This document shows, one piece after another, positions 9,917 to 22,106 of a DNA stretch of 64,000 bases (position 1 is its first letter; every line of letters begins with the position of its first letter). Both the position numbers and the translations under genes were made by a program. The notes under the pieces are model-generated. The model was not told where the DNA came from, made no database searches, and worked only from the letters and a program-made list of their open reading frames with translations. The stretch is from positions 310,001 to 374,000 of the forward strand of contig MU863875.1 in the NCBI GenBank assembly GCA_033296885.1. Reading direction: 5' to 3'. The DNA is from Triangularia verruculosa. Taxonomy: Eukaryota > Ascomycota > Sordariomycetes > Sordariales > Podosporaceae.

Positions 9917-11755
9917 TGCGACTTTTGTTGTGGTGTTTTGATGGAAAAGTTGATAAAAGTTTGATGGATAAGTCGCAAAGATGCGATGTGGATGATGGAT
10001 TGATGGGTGGTGTGGAGTGGATGTTGTGAGTTGAAAGAGGAGAGAGAGAGGTGGGGGGTGCGAGGTTTAAGTAGGCGCGGGCTGCAGGTCACGTTGGCGG
10101 CTGATTTGGGCTGATCAGCTTGATTGTGCCTGCTCTTTTTTGTGATGCGCAGCGGCCAAAACCGGGGTCTGTTGCAATGGAAAATGGGGTCAGTTCTGGC
10201 AAGCGAAAACGCGCCTGATTTTGGGGGGGTTTTGGCACCAAAAAATGCTGTTGCTATTGTGCCGATTTTCTATTGGTCCAAAAACCTGCCACCAGGCGCA
10301 AGGGCCACCTGTGGAATCCTTGCCTTGACGTTGCCGCATTCACTCGCTTGGGACCAACCACGCAGCGGGGGTGGTACGTACCTTGCCACAAAGAGATCCG
10401 CTACTGGTAAGGCTGGATTCGATAGCACCGATCACTGCCGAAGCCCAGAGATGAGGTGCTCTACGGATGAGTTTTTCTGGGAGCAAGGCACTAGATGACT
10501 GGAATCTATTGTTTGTGACTGTTGTCAAGTGAATGTAGATTGTGGGGTGGCAGAGCTGCAAGCCTTGCTGTTGGCAACGTAGGGACAAAGAGAGAGGGCC
10601 CGAGAATACGTTTGCAACTCTGATTTTGAGAAAGAGCTGCGATTTGCGTGTGGGAAGTGAATAGAGTAGCCTAGAGCATTTGATATCTGGCTCAAGTGAA
10701 TAGGCAGATAGATATCTAGGATTACAGTCACGTCACGAACTATCCATCTCGTCCCTTCCTTCAGATCCTAGACACCAGGCATCTGTCACGATGGGAGTCA
10801 TCACAAGCATGGAAGCCTCAAAGTCAACCAAGGGAAGGAGGGGCCGGGTGGCAACCCCGGATCTAGACCCTCGGTCATCACGGAGTGTCCAACCGAGCAA
10901 GACATCTCGAGATGTCAGGTCCCTATCTGGTACCGGCATTTGCCTGGCAGGGCAGAGGAGACGTCTCAAGTCACAGGTTATATCACCCACATGTCATTAC
11001 GTACTGCCGGTGCCAAGTGTGCAGCAAGTCTCGGAAAATACGACTGCATCCGCTTCGTGATCTGGGGATGGAAGGGGTGGAAGCCTCAAGCCGTTGAAGC
11101 AATCAGAAGGTAGACTCGAGATGCGGGCCGCTTCGGATCGATATGATGGGCCCCCCTCCTGGCTGGTACGTATCCGTACCCCTTATCTCCAGCATGAAGA
11201 TCCACGAGACCTGGGTCGAAAAGACACAAAAACCAGATCCGGACTAGCGCCAGGAAAATAAATTGCTTCTTGTTCTCTGCAAGCTCTCGAAAATCGAGAC
11301 GCGTCTTCCCTTGCCCTCGAAAGGCACGGTTCCAAGGTGGGGTCAAACGGCATATCAGAGTTCAAACACAGGGGTCCGTGTTCTCCCTGGAGTGAATGCA
11401 GAGGCGCGTCGGCTGTGGTGCTCCCAAGAAAATCAGGGCCAAGCCAGAAATCAAATCGGAACCTGACCCTGGTCTCACGCCCCCAAAAAATAAGCCTACC
11501 CAAAAAACCAAATCACTGATCTGATTGGGTTGATTCCACGCGCAACCAAGCCGTGCATGTCGCTCCCGCCTTGCCTTACTTAAAGCCCGCCCTCTTCCCC
11601 ACGTTTTCACCACCACTTTCCATTCTTCCCCATCACAACCACTTTCTCCCACCCAACCACAAAACAAACTACTTTTTGGTGTCGCATCTCCAGCCTCACC
11701 AAACTCACCAAGACCTCTACCACTTTCTCACACATCACCCAATACAACCGTCATC
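9917..11755. promoter_or_regulatory. Shared H3-H4 divergent control region
   Basis: This 1,839-bp region lies between the H3 and H4 start codons. Both sides carry a near-identical TATA-like element when read in the direction of their own gene: CCTACTTAAAC for H3 (10075-10065, about 150 nt before the ATG) and CTTACTTAAAG for H4 (11575-11585, about 171 nt before the ATG). Inverted CCAAT motifs (ATTGG) occur near 10272 and 11524, and both sides have CCAAATCA farther upstream. The middle (10300-11100) has no credible frame. Function is inferred from position and symmetry. Confidence 0.6.
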
Positions 11756-12136
11756 ATGACTGGACGTAAGTTGGCATCCTCTGCAAACCCACCACCACCC
11801 ATCTTGATCACGATCTAACTCTTTTCTTCAACAGGCGGCAAGGGCGGCAAGGGCCTCGGAAAGGGCGGTGCCAAGCGCCACAGAAAGATTCTTCGCGACA
11901 ACATCCAGGGCATCACCAAGCCCGCCATCCGCCGTCTCGCCCGTCGTGGTGGTGTCAAGCGTATTTCCGCCATGATCTACGAGGAGACCCGCGGTGTGCT
12001 CAAGTCCTTCCTCGAGGGCGTCATCCGTGACGCCGTCACCTACACCGAGCACGCCAAGCGCAAGACCGTCACATCCCTCGACGTCGTCTACGCCCTCAAG
12101 AGACAAGGCCGTACCCTCTACGGTTTCGGTGGTTAA
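11756..12136 (+). CDS. hH4-1: Histone H4
   Basis: Core nucleosomal histone, partner of H3 in the tetramer. Exon 1 is only 10 nt (11756-11765, ATG ACT GGA C). A 69-nt intron (11766-11834, GTAAGT to CAACAG) follows, then exon 2 (11835-12136). The spliced protein is [20 protein letters not shown] onward, ending TLYGFGG, 103 residues with the initiator methionine, which is the expected size. The second residue is threonine, where many organisms have serine. Tail lysines 5, 8, 12 and 16 are in place. Because the first exon is so short, open-frame searches alone miss the true start. It pairs divergently with H3. Which of the two Neurospora-type H4 genes this corresponds to is inferred from its adjacency to H3. 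Confidence 0.98.
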
Positions 12137-15100
12137 ACAACGAAATCACGATTTTCTGCATTTTATGACTTTTCATCATACCACAACTACTTATTACTGG
12201 GCGCTGCGTGTGTTATTTTTCATTTTCATTGGGGGTCAAACACTCTGGGAACAATTGGGTTTTTTTCTCGCTTTTTCAACTTATGAATCGGGATGGCGAT
12301 GGATGGGTGGATAGCACTTGTACCATATGGGACGAGAAGAGAGGGGAAGGAGAGATAGAGTTAGTAGCATCATTCTTCGATGAGGGAGGTGTGAAGGCTG
12401 AATACCAAACAACATCACAAATCACTTTTTGCTGTCCCTTTTGCATCGTGATCATGCTATTCTCTGCAATCTCTGCAATCTCTGACGCGTCTCTCATGTG
12501 TTGATCCATGACATGATTGCAGGGCGCGAATCCTTGACTTGTGATGGTGGGGGTTGGTTGATGCTCCACATGCGCGTTGGCTGCTTCTCCCATGTCCCGA
12601 CGTGATCCGATTTGGAGACTTGGAGAAATGCGTCAAACTCTGCAGCACGGATTCCTCGCGTATTGATCTCAGAGAACCAAGGCAACCCTTTGAGAGTGAC
12701 TCATGTACAGCTGGACGGATTTTCGGGATATGTTCACGCAATTGCAATGGTACAAAATATACACCAGCCAGTCTTGATGGAGGGGCAAAGATAAGAAAGA
12801 AAAGAGGGGTTACTGCCTGCGTTTTATGCAACACGTGGGGAATATCCGGTGCCATTCTTTGTTCAGTCTACCGGCACACAATAAGCTCTCTGGCTTTTCC
12901 GTCATAGCGGTTTTTTTTATGTTCGGTGTGGCCGTTGGGGTGTGTGAGCCAGCGATTTGCTGATTGTGGGACGTTGATGTGAGACGTTGTTGGCTCTGGT
13001 GTCTATGACGCAATTGGTTGGATGGAGGGGATGAGTGGGTCCGGTAGTTTAGATGGTTCAGGGGTGGGTATGTCAGGACGACTTTATGAGAGGGGGAGGT
13101 GAAATGGAGAGAATGTGTCAAATGATGGGGAGACGAGGGGGAAGTAAAACTTTGGAGTAGTAAACATGATTCTGTGTTTTGGCAGCCAGTTAAGGCGTCG
13201 AATTGGTGAGGCGTGTTGTGGTGAGTGTGTTGTGATGTGGACTTAAGGTTTGGTGCCAAAACTTATGAGAATGAATCTCTAACTACCTGTAACTATCCAC
13301 GTGTTGACGATGTATAGTTAGACCTATAGTTTGAGTTCGTGGTTTCAAATCTACGTGCTGAAGCATAATAATTATTTTCTATATGCTGTGGTCTTGTGGT
13401 GAGTTTTGACGTAGGTATTCAGAATAAAACGGTCTTATGGTTGGGTTCGTAGTAATTTGGGAAGCAGTGATACTACATATAGGAGTTCTCCTCGTTAAAA
13501 CTACCTCACTATTGGACCCGTGTGTCCGGTTTTCTTTTCTCTGTGTTTTCTATGTTTTAGGGGCTCTGGACTATCTGGCGTGGCAGTTGTTGTTGCGGTT
13601 GCCTGATCTTTACATTGTTCGTCAAATATCGTGACACGCCACAATTTTCAGCAGCATGGACACCAATCTTGAGCTGCATGGGTGAATGGATTCTATGGAT
13701 TTATGAGGTTATGGAATGCCACTTTTAGCTAAATCGATGAACTTTTATTTTCCTTGTCCTTTTCATATTTGAAACCTATCGAACAAGCTGTCAAAGAAGA
13801 GATATTGGATATTCTGGAACGCGGGGCGTGAAAATAAAGTACGCGACGGCGATGTAATACGCTAAAAAGCATCAGGAGTTAAAATCTCCGTCAAATTTAC
13901 CGTAGTTATGGGTAAGTGTTGCATGATCTTTGAATTATTTGGTGTTGGTTGCTGGCTGGGCTACTCCCATAAATCTCTGGCAGGCAAAGTAAGTTGAGAT
14001 CAGCATAAACCATGCAATGCTAATTCAAATTCAGTGGATTGGTCCGTATACTTGTTTTTAGAGAGCCTAAAACCACTATTTGTAGCTGGCTACCTATCAT
14101 GTTATCTTCATGATGGCTCTATATTGTGTAAACTTCAAGTCTGAAGATGATTTCTGGAATGTTCATGACTGGGCCGCACATAAATAAGCGCTTTCCGCGG
14201 CAGGCCCGAGGGACAAACACATCAGAGATTCAAATGGATATCTTTATCCCAGAAAGTAAGGAGTCCTACATTGTCGTTGTCTGATTCGGTCAGTGCCTGA
14301 TACCCATGTCTGACAAGGTGTTGTCGAGCTGTGGCAAAGTCCTGGACCACCAGCGATGTGAGTTAACTTTGACTACCTTACGGGAGTACGGGAAACACAG
14401 CTGGAGAATTGCAACCAAAAAGAATCGATCCCTCGGCCTGAGGAGTTCCACAACAGGCGTCATTGGGTGGAGGGTGGGTTTCTGGGAGGTCGGAGCAACT
14501 GAACCTCGAGTTCAAAGGAAGCCACGTTCTGTTGCGGTTGACCGATGCGCCATACAGCCCGATCACTCCTCTACTCTCAGATATCCAGGGCCTCAGGAGT
14601 TCAATGCTTCAAGTGCTGACTACCTAGGTACTTCGTACCTGTGTAGAACCACTCAACACACCTGCTCACCACCCATGTGATGTTCCAACGATTTCCCACG
14701 GCGCATGACTTGCACATCTCGCTGGCCACTCTGCTACGGCGCACGCGTTGACGCCCTCCCAGCTGTTCACCAAGTACGTGGCAGGAGTAGCCGGCATTTG
14801 ATCGTCTGATCTTCCACACCACGATGGATCGGCAAAGTCGGCCCCCCCTATCAGATCATGCCAACAAACTTGCGCAACAGTCACTTCGCTCACCCAGTAT
14901 CTTACTTGCTCAAGTCTTATGCAGGTCCCCTCCAACAGAGCACCACAGAGCCACCCACATCGGCGGCTCAAGATCCACATGCGGGATGTACATGATCTGG
15001 ACCCATATCGGATACGACAGATGCGCACCAATAAGTCCCTTGGCTTGTTCGACTACCGAGATGCACTACCCGTGTGCCGTTCACTGGTTTGTATCGACGG

Positions 15101-15569
15101 AAAATTCTGGAGACCTCGCCTCCGCATACATCCTCACTTAGGAGCAAAGGAAGGACCCCCGGTCAATCAATGTCAACTGTGGTACCGGGTAATTGGATGA
15201 TAGCACATATAGCGACATATATGAGGAGCATGGCCGCCGAAGATCCATATTGGCAGGCGGGATACACAATACGCAAAAACAACTGATCACTTGTTCCCAC
15301 GTCTTAGCCGAATGGTGCAAGCTAATACATGAGTAAATATCCCAGCCCGCGTGGCACATATGACTTCCCCGCAACCTCGCACAAGGATCGAGATATGGGC
15401 CTTGGCGGAGGAGGAACGGGGTATAAGTCGGGTATGCCTCCCAGATATCTGATGGCCTGAAGCATTTGCTGTTATCCTACAACCTTGAGCCACACAGGAC
15501 TGTCATCTCGACATCTACACCAGAAAAGACATTGATCAAAGAGCCTGGGCGAGAGCCTTCAATACAGCA
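12137..15569. other. Gene-poor interval downstream of histone H4
   Basis: About 3.4 kb. The first 150 nt should be the H4 3' UTR. The stretch 13260-14160 is AT-richer than average and has no open frame of note. A perfect 10-bp palindrome, TACCTAGGTA, lies at 14621-14630. Frames near 14306-15200 on both strands have a random amino-acid character. Single exons of hidden multi-exon genes cannot be excluded. Confidence 0.4.
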
Positions 15570-16157
15570 ATGCATCTCATAACATTCATACTCGCAACCA
15601 TCGCCCTCACAGCGTAGGTACCAGTGTTCTTTATGCTACCGGAGCCATGCTGACACCACAAAAGCCACCACGCCCTCTCCCAGGCCTCAACCAAAAGAAC
15701 CCTCCCAACACTCCCTGCCTGGCCAACAGCTACACCAGACCCAGGCGAACAACTGCCGGCATCTTGTACCTACCGCCCGACAGCAACCCTCTATAAAACA
15801 TCAGGCTGTGCAGTGTCCTGCCTAAACGTAAACTGCATCGCCGACTGTCAGTCTCATCACGTTTCCCTACCCTGATCCAGCTCCATGGCTAACTAGAGCG
15901 ATGCCACAGTCCCCATAGTCGTCCCTTGTGGGTGCACAAGAGCCGCAGTAGCACCAACGACAACGACGGTGTGCCCTACGGCTTCCGGATGCGTCCAATG
16001 CACAACAGGCTGGGGGATTCACGTTACGACGCAGACAAACTGTCACCAGGCTAGAGTGACTGGGACCGCCGACACTGAGGAGGACCCTGCATACTCTGAC
16101 CCATATCATCATAATGAGGATCCAATAATTAGATACGCGAGACCTTTGCAGGCCTAA
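15570..16157 (+). CDS. Small secreted cysteine-rich protein, three exons
   Basis: Predicted 155-residue extracellular protein of the fungal small-secreted-protein type; function unknown. Exon 1 (15570-15613) encodes the hydrophobic signal MHLITFILATIALT. Intron 1 (15614-15664, 51 nt) has GTAGGT and a perfect GCTGAC branch site. Exon 2 (15665-15827) continues with a Pro/Thr-rich linker and then cysteines in ASCTYRPT and SGCAVSCLN. Intron 2 (15828-15896, GTAAAC to AACTAG) precedes exon 3 (15897-16157), with VPCGCTRAAVAPTTTT, VCPTASGCVQCTTGWG and TNCHQ. The mature part holds nine cysteines and a Thr-rich segment, and ends in an acidic tail rich in Asp, Tyr and His. The CGC...CPT..GC..CTTGWG pattern resembles a recurrent layout in Sordariales secreted proteins. 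All three joints are in frame, which supports the model. The weakest point is the intron 2 donor. Confidence 0.7.
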
Positions 16158-19100
16158 GGCGGAAGGGTTATAGAAGGAAATGATCATTGTACGATGCTAA
16201 GCGTGGTCGAATTTGGAAAGTGGTCAAGAATTGAGACACGTTGCGTGAAGTTGCCTAAAGTATGTGACGGAAGGATTCGGAGGCAACATCTGAGATTCAG
16301 CACAGCGGTATAGGACATGTTAGATAGACGCAGGCAAATTGATGCAGATCGGGCACGGCTTTCGTAAAACCGGATGTGCTTATGACTTCGTTGAGTGTTG
16401 CCGGTGATTGCGTGCTGATCGGGTCAAGCGGAGACGTTCCGATGCCGAGATAACTCGGAACCAGTGTCGGGTGACCGGTTGAAGCAGCTATCCGACCTTG
16501 CCGGGGCAAACATATATCAAGTTGCAGTACCCCCCTTTCAAACCAGGGGCTTCATCCGTAACCCAAAAAGTCTTCAGTCCCCAACACCATCAGTCCGTCA
16601 AACTGTGGCATCCTGCCATCTCGACAGTTGATGTGCTCCGAACCGGTAATGCGAGCACGTGGTCATGTCTGCCACCCATAAAACCAGAACGCTCCTGCTT
16701 CTTCAGGCCGACCACTTGCCCTCTTGATTGCGTGCTCACCCGGTATCGGGCCACGAGGCAGATAGTCAAGATATGGACCTAAACTCGGTAATTCCCATTG
16801 CGCCTGTCTTGCGGAGCCATCATCGCTGATAGCAATCTACCACCGAACGCGCCCTCGATCATGTCTAAGCAGTCACACACCGACCAGCCGTCGATGCTCT
16901 TTTCCTCCACGGTCTCGATCTCTCAAGCCAAGCGAGCACGGCTCTACACTTGTTCGTATACTCTTTGCGACCATGTTGGACACATGCCTCCCGGCTTCCC
17001 GTAACACACAGGGCCAGACAGAGTCATACGGCCAGGCCGAGCACTTGCTCTCCCCTCCCTATGGGCAAACGCACCGCCTGCGTACTCTACGACGGTAGCC
17101 AACTCGAGCCGAAAGCATCAGTGCGGAACCGAAGACAGAGACTATCCCACGAAGTCGATATTGAGGAGGCACTACCAACCTCGCCGAACCTCCCCGCCAC
17201 CGCCGCTCAACAAGAAAGAAAGAAAGAAAGAGAAAAGAGAATAAAAAACACAAGAGAAAAGGGCGGAAAAAGAGAATTCAAAACAAGAGAAAAGAGAAAG
17301 AAAGAAAGAAAGACCCCCATGATTGTTCGCCAGGCTTATATCGACACCGTCATGGCATGGCTGATCGACAAAAACGCGTCTCAAGCCCTGCCACTCAGCA
17401 TGCCAAGGGCGTTTTCCATTCTAACTGGCGTCACTCTCGCGTCTGGGGAAACACAAAACAAACAGCCCAAGCTTTCCAAGACAAGGGGTGTTGGTCCAGC
17501 TTCGGTAATGTTGAATCTTGTCTTCGGATCAAATGATTGGATAGTGGATTCCTGAATTTTGCCTGAAACGGCTGAACTAGGAATGACCTCGGGTACCGAA
17601 GCTGGGCACGCGGTCTCGGCCGCATCACAGGCATGAGGCTGAGGATATGATATAGGGGTCCCTGACGCGCTTCTTGAAGGAAGAAATGCCTCTTCCACTT
17701 TTCGCGATTTTTTGGGCAACGACTTTGCTGCGCCTTTGACGACAGACCCGGTTGACAACACGAGAACAAAACGACGTCGGCGGCTCTTTTCAACCAGTCG
17801 GGCCAAGAGTTTCGGAGGCTCCAACCAGATCTCGACCTCTCCACTTGAGCGGTTCAAACTGTGTCGGAGGCGCCGAAACGGGCGGCGGCGGAGGGAAATC
17901 ATTGAGGGAAAAAACGACGGTGCATTGTGCGCGCATCGGAGCCTGGGAGCTTGGATTTTTGGTTCGAGTGAAGCCACGAACGGTTTTTTATTGTTATGGA
18001 ATCGGGAACTGGGGCGACATTGAAGAGCCTCAAGTGAGGCTTCTCGTCATGGCCGGAAGGCCCGGGGTGGCGTCTCGGAGCCGGGCCGATAGTGGTTGAC
18101 GACATCCGATCTCCGGAATTTTCTTGGCATTTCCTCACTGTTCAGTCTCATGATTTCTAATGTCAGTTGCACATGCGTGGTGGAAGGGTTGGATGCTCGA
18201 CTCGAATATGCATGGCTCGAGATGGCTCGTCGTTGAGACCGGCTGCAAGCGCTATCGGTCAACGGCTTTGAGAATTGGTGCCACGCATGGGACTAAGAGC
18301 GTCTGGTACGGCAGCGTCAGGGGCAAACGGTGTTCCCTCGAAACCGCATCCCGTGGGGGAGCAGCAATTTGCGTGGTGTCATCAAGTGATGCATCCAGAC
18401 AGGCACATGTTATTCCATTGCAAGGCGTCTTTCCGCATGCGATTCGCCCTCTCCGTCTCATGATGCCGCTACCTGCCTACGTATACCACCTTACGCAAGT
18501 GCAACGGGCAGCTGCCGAGGGAGATTGAAGGTGGATGGATGGAACCGGCGACCACAGTTTTGGCTTTGCGGCCGTGTTGCAGAGCAAGCGAGCGGACAAG
18601 CCACGGCGAGTCAATTGATCGTGGCGTCGACGGTCAATTGTGGGACAGCAGACCGGGCCTGACATCATGTGCTGGGGACAACCTGGTCTTGGCACCGAGA
18701 GAGACACCGAGCTCGACGGTCCATGGAGAAGCTGGACGGGAGGACGGGAGCTCTGGAGCAAGGATGGAGGTTTGACAGAGGTGGAAATAGGGCGCAATTT
18801 ATTCACAGACATCAAGTTTGTTCCCGATTAGGCAACTCCGACCAAGCCGACAGAAAACAACACAAACCACCACAGGGCCAAGGACCCGACGACGGAGGAA
18901 CAGCACCGGCATCACATCACCAGTAGGGCTTCGGCTCCTGTATGTCGCTAATCAGCCTTGCCTCCCGTCAGTTTGTTCCCTGGCCCACCACGACCAAGTT
19001 GCACCAGCTCCGGCAGACCCGCCCCCAAACCGACTCGAGCCAGAAACGTCATTATCAGGGCGTGGGAATGACGACGACGAAAACCGCCGCGGTCTCTGGC

Positions 19101-19686
19101 CGCCACAACGATCCGCCCAAAAGCCCCTTTCGAACGTGGCAACCCCTATCGTTTAGCCCCATCGCATCACAGGGTCGACAGACGCTTCTCGCGTCTCGCA
19201 TGCTGCTCTCCCGACCCGACAAAAGGAAGCGGTGCTGCAGAAGCAGAAAGCAAAAAAAAAAAAAAAAGCAGGAACGAACAGGCTTGTGTTTGCCTTCAAG
19301 CAACTACCGACATCACCGCAATCCACTCTCGGCCTCATTGTTCCTGGAAGCATCCACACGTTGCTCCTGCCGGCTGCCGCCGAACCATACCACGCCGGGT
19401 TCATTTCTGCTCATCAGCGCCTTCCCGCTGGGTTGACACCACCACCTGATCGAAAAATTCAACCTCAATCCGAGCAGAAAATCTCGGGGACCCCACGAAC
19501 TCCAGCCTGTTGCCCCTGACTTTCTCCGCCTCCCACAACGAAGTGTGCAGCAAGGGACGCAATAAATACCGCGCCCACGCTTCCCCGGATATTCCTCCTG
19601 TCACCCTCTGTCATCCTCTCCCGCACATACTTCATGTGGTAGCCCGTTTGGCCCTTCAATACTTACTACGGATAACGTCACCAACC
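16158..19686. other. Gene-poor interval upstream of the hexose transporter
   Basis: About 3.5 kb, containing a purine-rich GAAA tract (17212-17312), a 16-nt A run (19252-19267) and the transporter promoter and leader. A 198-codon minus-strand frame at 17381-17977 has no recognisable domain and is overlapped by equally long frames on the other strand, so it is not called. CCCCAC at 19491-19496 (GTGGGG on the other strand) fits the carbon-catabolite repressor consensus SYGGRG. It lies about 190 nt before the transporter ATG, but one short match is weak evidence. Confidence 0.4.
17212..17312 (+). repeat. Purine-rich GAAA microsatellite tract
   Basis: About 100 nt in which one strand is almost entirely G and A, built from repeats of AAAG/AAGA interrupted by GGGCGG and TTC. 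It starts and ends with uninterrupted tetranucleotide runs (AAGAAAGAAAG). It is intergenic. Such polypurine tracts can form triplex DNA, but no role is shown here. Confidence 0.85.
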
Positions 19687-21464
19687 ATGGCGGGCACAAA
19701 ATCACTTCACGAGACGACGGACGATGAGCACTCGCCCAAGTCCGGCACCCCGGCGAATGCCTCGCCCGCCTCTCTGGCTGCCGAGCAGCGCATCACCGGC
19801 CTTGCCATCCTACTAGGAGCAGTCGCTAGTATTGGTGGTTTCATGTTCGGCTATGTGAGGTGGGTGTTTACTTTTTTGCTCATCCCGCGCCCTGTTTTTT
19901 TTTGGCAGCCCAGCGGCTCCATTTGTGACACAAGCTGACTCCACTGCTCCCTTGCTAGCGGTCAAATCTCGGGCTTTTTCGATATGGAAGACTATGGCAG
20001 ACGCTTTGGTGAATTTAACGCCCTCACTGGCAAATACGACTTCAGCGCACCTCGGCAGGGTGCCATCGTCGGCCTCTTGCCTGCAGGCTGCTTGCTCGGT
20101 TCGCTGATCGCTGGTCGTATCGCCGATACCCTGGGTCGCCGCATGGCCATCTCGGTCACTGCCGTCTTCTGCTGCGTTGGAAACATCATTGAAATCTCGT
20201 CCTCAAGCTCTTGGGCCCAGTTCGCCGTCGGCCGTCTCGTCACTGGTTTTGGTATTGGTGCTCTCTCGGTGTCGGTACCCATGTACCAATCCGAGTCGGC
20301 CCCTGCCAAGATCCGAGGTGTTCTCATCTCGTGCTACCAGCTCTTCATCACACTTGGCATCTGGGTTGCTGAGATGATCAACTATGGCACCCACGAAATG
20401 TCCAGCTCCGCGTCGTGGCGCATTCCCAATGGTCTGTCCTTCTTGTGGTCCCTCATCCTCGGCGTCGGCATCCTCTTCCTTCCCGAGTCCCCCCGTTTCG
20501 CATACCGTGCTGGTCGCGAAGACGAAGCTCGTAGGAGCATCGCTCGTCTTGCTGGCCTTGACAACCATGCGCCCTCTGTCAACCAACAGATCGACGAGAT
20601 CAAGGCCAAGCTTGATGAGGAGAAAGCCGGTGCCGAGACCAGCTGGTACGAGATCTTCACTGGTCCTCGCATGTTGTACCGGACCCTTCTTGGTATAACT
20701 CTCCAGGTAACCATCCCGCATCCCCTTCCTTCGATGCAACACCCGAACTAACTATAAGCTAGGCTGGCCAACAACTTACGGGCGCCAACTTCTTCTTCTA
20801 CTATGGTACCACCATCTTCCGCGCAACGGGTCTCAGCGACAGTTATGTTACTCAGATCATTCTCGGTTCCGTCAACGTCGGCTGCACATTTGGCGGCCTC
20901 TACATTGTCAAGAAGTGCGGCAGAAGAAACGCCCTGATGGGCGGTGCTCTGTGGATGATGGTGTGCTTTTTCATCTACTCGTTCGTTGGTCGTTTCAAGC
21001 TTGACCCAGTGAACCCGGCAAACACCCCGACGGCAGGTAATGTTCTGATCGTCTTCTCTTGCCTGTTCATCGCCGCCTTCGCCACCACATGGGGCCCTCT
21101 TGTCTGGGTCGTCACCGCCGAGCTGTACCCTGCCAAGTACCGTGCTCCCGCCATGGCCGTCGCGACTGCCAGCAACTGGCTGTGGAACTTCCTGATGAGC
21201 TTCTTCACCCGCTTCATCACCGACTCTATTGGCTACCTCTACGGTCTCGTCTTCGCCGGCTGCTGCGCTGCCCTTGTCTTGGTCGTCTTCTTTTTCCTGG
21301 TGGAAAGCAAGGACCGCAGCTTGGAGGAGATTGATACCATGTACATGCTCCGCGTCAACCCCATCACCAGCGCCAAGTGGACCGACGACATGGTGCCGGC
21401 CAGCCCCGCTAGTGACGATAAGCAGGCCGAGCACATGGAGAAGAGCGACAAGCAGATTTCTTAG
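19687..21464 (+). CDS. Hexose transporter, MFS sugar-porter family
   Basis: Plasma-membrane monosaccharide transporter of the major facilitator superfamily, fungal HXT/HGT type. Three exons, 19687-19859, 19959-20706 and 20763-21464, give 540 residues, a usual length. The cytoplasmic N-tail is polar. TM1 ends in GGFMFGY and runs on into SGQISGF across intron 1. Sugar-porter signatures are present: LGRR after TM2, a VGRLVTGFGIGALSVSVPMY motif, PESPRFAYRAGREDEA closing the first half, AGQQLTGANFFFYYG in TM7, and PAKYRAPAMAVATASNWLWN near TM10. Introns of 99 and 56 nt split FGY-SGQ and LQ-AGQQ. The sequence fits glucose transporters of the RCO3/HGT-1 kind, but substrate and affinity cannot be decided by eye. 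Confidence 0.92.
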
Positions 21465-21799
21465 ATTTGTTTTGTGATACTACCGCCACGAATACATCAC
21501 AGTGTGACCAAGATTTGATTTACCGCTTGGCGTCCCTTGCTTGCATCTCTAGAGGTTATATATTTGTCTGCTCTCTTGGCTACGGCCCTGAAGCATAAAC
21601 ATGCGTCTGTTGTAGGGATTTCTTTCTTTTGGCGGATAGGCGAAACAATGGATTTGTTGGCTGTTGCGTGTCTGCTTTTCTACCCTGCGGCACTTGCGAG
21701 GGAGTCACTCTATCTGTCGGGTTGTCACGATGGACACATATTACGCTGAAAGGCGCAATGCGCTGGCGTTTTTGTGCGTGTATGCGGATTCAACGCGTG

Positions 21800-21821
21800 T
21801 TTTTTTTTTTTTTTTTTTTTT
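21800..21821 (+). repeat. 22-nt poly-T run
   Basis: An uninterrupted run of T, about 340 nt past the hexose transporter stop. It is not flanked by a recognisable retroelement tail or target-site duplication, so it is treated as a simple repeat. Confidence 0.85.
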
Positions 21822-22080
21822 GCCGGGACAGTTCAAATGGAAGAAAAAAAGGCCAGTATTTTATTTAATAGTTACAAGGTCTGTGTCTGTGGGATGATAA
21901 CGATGTGGGCTTGTGGTAATACATAAACTAGAGACGTCCTTATGATGGATCATGGAAAAGGGAGTTGGGTCGAGTTGTGATAGAAGATATCGATATTATG
22001 GCTTGACATGCTTTTCTGGGGTGATGATGATTGTGATGTTGAGAGGCACGTGGTGAAACCTGGGAGATGTGATACAAGTC

Positions 22081-22106
22081 CAATGCAATGCGATGCGATG
22101 CGATGT
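22081..22106 (+). repeat. GCRAT pentanucleotide microsatellite
   Basis: Five consecutive GCAAT or GCGAT units. A second cluster of the same unit occurs at 22424-22444, about 340 bp downstream. Both are noncoding. Confidence 0.7.

Noticed and set aside
12810..13259. 149-codon minus frame downstream of H4
   Set aside because: Reads as His/Ser/Thr/Pro-rich translated untranslated sequence. The internal MTEKPESLL start leads to a short frame without a partner exon.
17381..17977. 198-codon minus frame with basic N-terminal half
   Set aside because: No recognised domain, and plus-strand frames overlap it over the same interval. A real lineage-specific gene is possible but not supported.
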